From Actinomycetota bacterium (lineage in GTDB: Bacteria; Actinomycetota; Actinomycetes; Nanopelagicales; Nanopelagicaceae): DNA of 43,388 bases. Shown here piece by piece: positions 39,629 through 43,388 of this stretch (position 1 is its first letter; the number at the start of each line of letters is the position of its first letter). The notes beneath the pieces are model-generated. The model was not told the DNA's origin and did no database searches. It was given only the letters and a program-made list of their open reading frames with translations. A program made the translations under genes and the position numbers. Location of the stretch: positions 1 through 43,388 of the forward strand of contig WLDB01000003.1 in NCBI GenBank assembly GCA_009705035.1. The letters run 5' to 3'.

Positions 39629-40996
39629 ATGGCCAAGGTAGAGAAGGATCCGTTCCGCTGTAATGAATGCGGTTGGACCTCGCAAAAATGGGTAGGTCGC
39701 TGTGGCGAGTGCCAGGCATGGGGTAGCGTCGAAGAACTCGGTGCGCCAAAGAAATTATCTTTACAAGCTGGACCAATATCAGCAAAAGCGATGGCTATCG
39801 GAGATGTAGATCTCTCTGCAGCGCATGCGCGCCCAACTGGAGTAACTGAACTCGATCGCGTACTTGGTGGCGGACTTGTTCCAGGAGCTGCAATTTTGCT
39901 AGCTGGTGAACCAGGCGTTGGTAAATCAACTCTTCTTCTCTCTGTAGCAGCAGAGAGCGCGCGCAAATCTATTCCTGTTCTCTATGTCAGTGGCGAAGAA
40001 TCTGCTTCGCAAGTACGTTTACGTGCCGAAAGAATCAAAGCAATCGACCCCAATCTATTCTTAGCATCTGAAACAGATTTAGGTGCCGTTATTTCACATA
40101 TCGATACTGTGAAGCCAGATTTGTTGATAATCGATTCGATTCAAACAATTGGTTCATCTACCGCAGAAGGAACTCCCGGCGGAGTCACCCAGGTACGAGA
40201 AGTCGCTGGTGCTCTGATTCGAATCTGCAAAGATCGCGATATCACTCTTCTCTTAGTTGGCCATGTAACAAAAGATGGATCTATCGCAGGCCCGCGCCTG
40301 CTCGAACATATCGTTGATGTAGTTCTGCAATTTGAAGGCGAACGTCATTCACGCCTGCGTTTAATCCGTGCTATCAAAAACCGATTTGGTGCCAGCGATG
40401 AAGTTGGTTGCTTTGACCTTAGCGATACGGGCATTGAGAGCGTTTTAGATCCGACAGGTCTCTTTACATCTCGTCACGCAGAACCGGTGCCTGGAACTTG
40501 TGTAACCGTTACGCTCGAAGGTCGTCGCCCACTTCTGGCAGAGATTCAAGCGCTGGTTAGCGCTGGACGTGAAAATGACTTCGGAAATGCCCGCCGGGTT
40601 ACAAGTGGCCTTGATTCTGCCCGTACTTCAATGACTTTAGCGGTGCTTGAACTCCGCGCTCATGTAAAAGTGGGAGGGCGAGATGTTTACGCCGCAACTG
40701 TTGGTGGAATGAAGATGTCTGAACCGGCTGCCGATCTGGCCTTAGCACTTGCTGTTGCATCTGCAGCTAAAGGATTGGCGCTACCGTCAGATCTAGTTGC
40801 AATCGGTGAAGTTGGATTGGCCGGAGAGATTCGTAAGGTAAGTGGTGTTTCACGTCGCCTTGCCGAAGCCCATCGTTTAGGTTTTAAGAGAGCACTTGTG
40901 CCGCTGGGCTCTGATGTTGTGATTGCAGGGATGGAGATTGTTGAGGTTGGTCGATTGGATCAAGCCCTCACTCGTGTAAAAATCAACGGTGAATAA
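39629..40996 (+). CDS. radA: DNA repair protein RadA
   Basis: 455 aa; zinc motif CNECGWTSQKWVGRCGECQAWG, GEPGVGKST, KNRFGASDEVGCF, C-terminal Lon-protease-like domain. Confidence 0.97.
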   Translation: MAKVEKDPFRCNECGWTSQKWVGRCGECQAWGSVEELGAPKKLSLQAGPISAKAMAIGDVDLSAAHARPTGVTELDRVLGGGLVPGAAILLAGEPGVGKSTLLLSVAAESARKSIPVLYVSGEESASQVRLRAERIKAIDPNLFLASETDLGAVISHIDTVKPDLLIIDSIQTIGSSTAEGTPGGVTQVREVAGALIRICKDRDITLLLVGHVTKDGSIAGPRLLEHIVDVVLQFEGERHSRLRLIRAIKNRFGASDEVGCFDLSDTGIESVLDPTGLFTSRHAEPVPGTCVTVTLEGRRPLLAEIQALVSAGRENDFGNARRVTSGLDSARTSMTLAVLELRAHVKVGGRDVYAATVGGMKMSEPAADLALALAVASAAKGLALPSDLVAIGEVGLAGEIRKVSGVSRRLAEAHRLGFKRALVPLGSDVVIAGMEIVEVGRLDQALTRVKINGE

Positions 40997-41841
40997 TGTA
41001 CGAGAAAGAAATCACTACCTGGTTTAAAGAGAATAAACGAGATTTACCGTGGCGCAAGAGTGATGCGTGGGGGGTATTAGTTTCAGAAATTATGTTGCAG
41101 CAGACTCCAGTGCAACGTGTTTTACCTGTCTATCAAGAATGGATGAAGCGGTGGCCTACTCCCGCCGACTTAGCAAAAGCAACACCAGCAGAGGTGATTA
41201 CGGCGTGGGGGCGTCTCGGCTATCCACGCAGAGCTCTTCGGCTACATCAATGCGCAAAGATTCTCTCGACAGAATTAGATAATCAATTACCGCGCACAGA
41301 ATCAGAGTTACGCAAACTTCCCGGAATAGGTGAATACACAGCGGCTGCAATTGTTGCCTTTGCATTTAACGAAAGCTCACTTGTCTTGGATATCAATATC
41401 CGTAGACTTTTTTCACGACTTTATCGAGGTGAAGAATCGCCGACAAGCGCACCAACAAAAGCAGAGCGCACTGAATACGCGACTTATATGCCGGCAAAGA
41501 ACGCACATCTTTGGGCAGCTGCAACCATGGAACTTGGGGCCTTAATTTGTACTGCGAAGAAACCTTTATGCGGTCGTTGCCCGGTTGCAGATAAATGCCA
41601 GTGGCGGAGCCTGGATTATCCATCTTCTGAGCGTGTAAAGCGCACCCAGAGTTGGCATGGAACAGATCGACAATGTCGCGGAACAATCGTGCAAGCACTC
41701 CGTGATAATCCAAAGCTAAGCAAGCGAGAACTCAATTTATTATGGGATGTTCCATCACAGGTTGAGAAAGCAATATTGACCTTGCTTGATGATGGACTTA
41801 TTGAGGAGCAGCGTAAAGGTATCTTCTCACTACCCCAATAA
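40996..41841 (+). CDS. mutY: A/G-specific adenine glycosylase
   Basis: 281 aa; LPWRKSDAWGVLVSEIMLQQTPVQRV, LPGIGEYTAAAIVAFAF, 4Fe-4S loop C-x6-C-x2-C-x5-C (CTAKKPLCGRCPVADKC). Confidence 0.94.
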   Translation: MYEKEITTWFKENKRDLPWRKSDAWGVLVSEIMLQQTPVQRVLPVYQEWMKRWPTPADLAKATPAEVITAWGRLGYPRRALRLHQCAKILSTELDNQLPRTESELRKLPGIGEYTAAAIVAFAFNESSLVLDINIRRLFSRLYRGEESPTSAPTKAERTEYATYMPAKNAHLWAAATMELGALICTAKKPLCGRCPVADKCQWRSLDYPSSERVKRTQSWHGTDRQCRGTIVQALRDNPKLSKRELNLLWDVPSQVEKAILTLLDDGLIEEQRKGIFSLPQ

Positions 41842-41842
41842 G

Positions 41843-43388
41843 TTAAGCGGTTGGTGCTTCAGCTAAATCTTCTGGTGAATCTGGCATCGTCACCTTAGGT
41901 GAACCCGTAAAGGTGAAGGTCGCCTCAGCATCGACTCCCTCAACATCTACCACGATGATTTCGCCAGCTTTAAGTTCACCGAACAAGATGCGCTCTGAGA
42001 GTGAATCTTCAATCTCACGCTGAATTACGCGACGCAATGGTCGTGCACCAAGAAGTGGGTCATATCCACGAGCAGCAAGGAGATCTCTCGCTGCTTGAGT
42101 GAGTTCGATACCCATATCTTTTGCCTTAAGGCGATCATCAAGATTTGCGATCATCAAATCAACAATGTGGTGGATCTGTTCCTTGTTGAGCTGGTGGAAG
42201 ACAATGACATCATCGATGCGGTTAAGGAACTCAGGACGGAAGTGATTCTTGAGCTCGTCGGTGACCTTACCCTTCATGCGATCGTAATTTGTGAGGTCAT
42301 CATCGGTATTGGAGAATCCCAGGCCAAGAGATTTTGAAATATCGCGAGTGCCAAGGTTGGTTGTCATGATAATGATGGTGTTCTTAAAGTCGACGGTACG
42401 ACCTTGTGAATCAGTAAGACGACCATCTTCGAGAACCTGAAGAAGAGAGTTGAAGATATCTGGGTGTGCCTTTTCGATTTCATCGAAGAGAACCACTGAG
42501 AATGGTCTACGACGCACCTTTTCAGTGAGCTGTCCACCTTCGTCATAGCCAACGTATCCTGGAGGAGATCCGAAGAGACGTGAGGCGGTATGGCGCTCTG
42601 AATATTCAGACATATCTAATTGAATGAGGGCGCTTTCATCTCCAAAGAGGAATGAAGCAAGGGTGCGAGAGAGTTCGGTCTTACCGACACCAGAAGGGCC
42701 AGCGAAGATAAATGATCCACCGGGACGCTTTGGATCTTTAAGACCTGCGCGGGTACGGCGAATCGCTTGAGAGAGCGCCTTGATTGCTTGATCTTGTCCG
42801 ATAACGCGGCGGTGAAGTTCATCTTCCATACGAAGTAGACGCGCTGTCTCTTCTTCGGTGAGCTTAAAGACTGGGATACCAGTTGATGCTGAAAGTACTT
42901 GAGCGATGAGTTCTTCATCGACTTCAGTGACTTTATCAAGATCGGTCGCTTTCCAATTCTTCTCTGCTTCAGCGCGCTCTTGTATCAAGTTCTTTTCTTG
43001 ATCACGGAAAGCTGCTGCACCTTCAAAATCTTGTCCGTCAATCGCTGACTCTTTTGCCTTACGTGCATCAGCAATCTTGACATCGAATTCACGAAGTTCT
43101 GCTGGGGCTGTCATACGCTTAATCCGAAGACGTGATCCGGCTTCATCGATAAGGTCAATTGCTTTATCTGGAAGGAAGCGATCAGAGATATAGCGATCTG
43201 CCATATTTGCAGCGGCAGCTAAAGCACCGTCGGTGATGGATACGCGGTGATGTGTTTCGTAGCGATCACGAAGACCCTTAAGAATTTCGATGGTGTGAGC
43301 AACTGAAGGCTCTTTCACTTGAATTGGCTGGAATCGACGCTCAAGAGCAGCATCTTTCTCAATATGTTTGCGGTACTCATCGAGAGTC
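41843..43388 (-). CDS. clpC: ATP-dependent Clp protease ATP-binding subunit ClpC (partial; N-terminal part beyond the right edge)
   Basis: GPSGVGKTELSRTLASFLFGDESALIQLDMSEYSERHTASRLFGSPPGYVGYDEGGQLTEKVRRRPFSVVLFDEIEKAHPDIFN; the frame is open through 43388 (TLDEYRKHIEKDAALERRFQPIQVKEPSVAHTIEIL). Confidence 0.96.
   Translation of the reverse strand, partial: TLDEYRKHIEKDAALERRFQPIQVKEPSVAHTIEILKGLRDRYETHHRVSITDGALAAAANMADRYISDRFLPDKAIDLIDEAGSRLRIKRMTAPAELREFDVKIADARKAKESAIDGQDFEGAAAFRDQEKNLIQERAEAEKNWKATDLDKVTEVDEELIAQVLSASTGIPVFKLTEEETARLLRMEDELHRRVIGQDQAIKALSQAIRRTRAGLKDPKRPGGSFIFAGPSGVGKTELSRTLASFLFGDESALIQLDMSEYSERHTASRLFGSPPGYVGYDEGGQLTEKVRRRPFSVVLFDEIEKAHPDIFNSLLQVLEDGRLTDSQGRTVDFKNTIIIMTTNLGTRDISKSLGLGFSNTDDDLTNYDRMKGKVTDELKNHFRPEFLNRIDDVIVFHQLNKEQIHHIVDLMIANLDDRLKAKDMGIELTQAARDLLAARGYDPLLGARPLRRVIQREIEDSLSERILFGELKAGEIIVVDVEGVDAEATFTFTGSPKVTMPDSPEDLAEAPTA

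Noticed and set aside
1-43388. CRISPR arrays, tRNA/rRNA genes, prophage, transposons, toxin-antitoxin or defence islands
   Set aside because: No regularly spaced repeats, no integrase/transposase motifs, and intergenic spaces are too short for tRNA or rRNA genes; nearly all DNA is assigned to core genes.

Overview
The window is a gene-dense, roughly 46% GC (estimated by eye) actinobacterial chromosomal segment. Its style (streamlined spacing, nuo-men-ccs content, a bS22 gene near proC) suggests a small-genome actinobacterium such as the freshwater acI/Nanopelagicales group, but that placement is inference. On the minus strand it carries a polyprenyl diphosphate synthase (partial), a complete 14-subunit complex I operon (nuoA-N) and menG. 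These are followed by bioY, then menF, menD, menC, menB, menE and menA in alternating orientations, a PLDc_N-like membrane protein, a System II cytochrome c maturation block (ccsB, resB, ccdA, tlpA) and a phosphoglycerate mutase-like protein. The right part holds a HAD phosphatase, an XPB-type helicase module interrupted by an M20 peptidase, a glutaredoxin-like protein, a secreted metzincin-like protease with FN3 and propeller-like repeats, a 32-aa bS22 ribosomal protein gene absent from the ORF track, a secreted propeller-like protein, proC, a conserved cysteine-rich protein, radA, mutY and clpC (partial). I saw no CRISPR array, tRNA, rRNA, prophage or transposon. Most of the region is ordinary core metabolism. 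The observations most worth following up are: (i) a recurring TAnnnT hexamer 6-9 nt before the start codon of 9 of 14 operon-leading genes, suggesting widespread leaderless transcription; (ii) very short shared divergent promoters; (iii) the secreted metalloprotease/propeller pair flanking bS22; (iv) the M20 peptidase translationally coupled inside the XPB module; (v) the missed bS22 gene. I do not claim a proven novel system.
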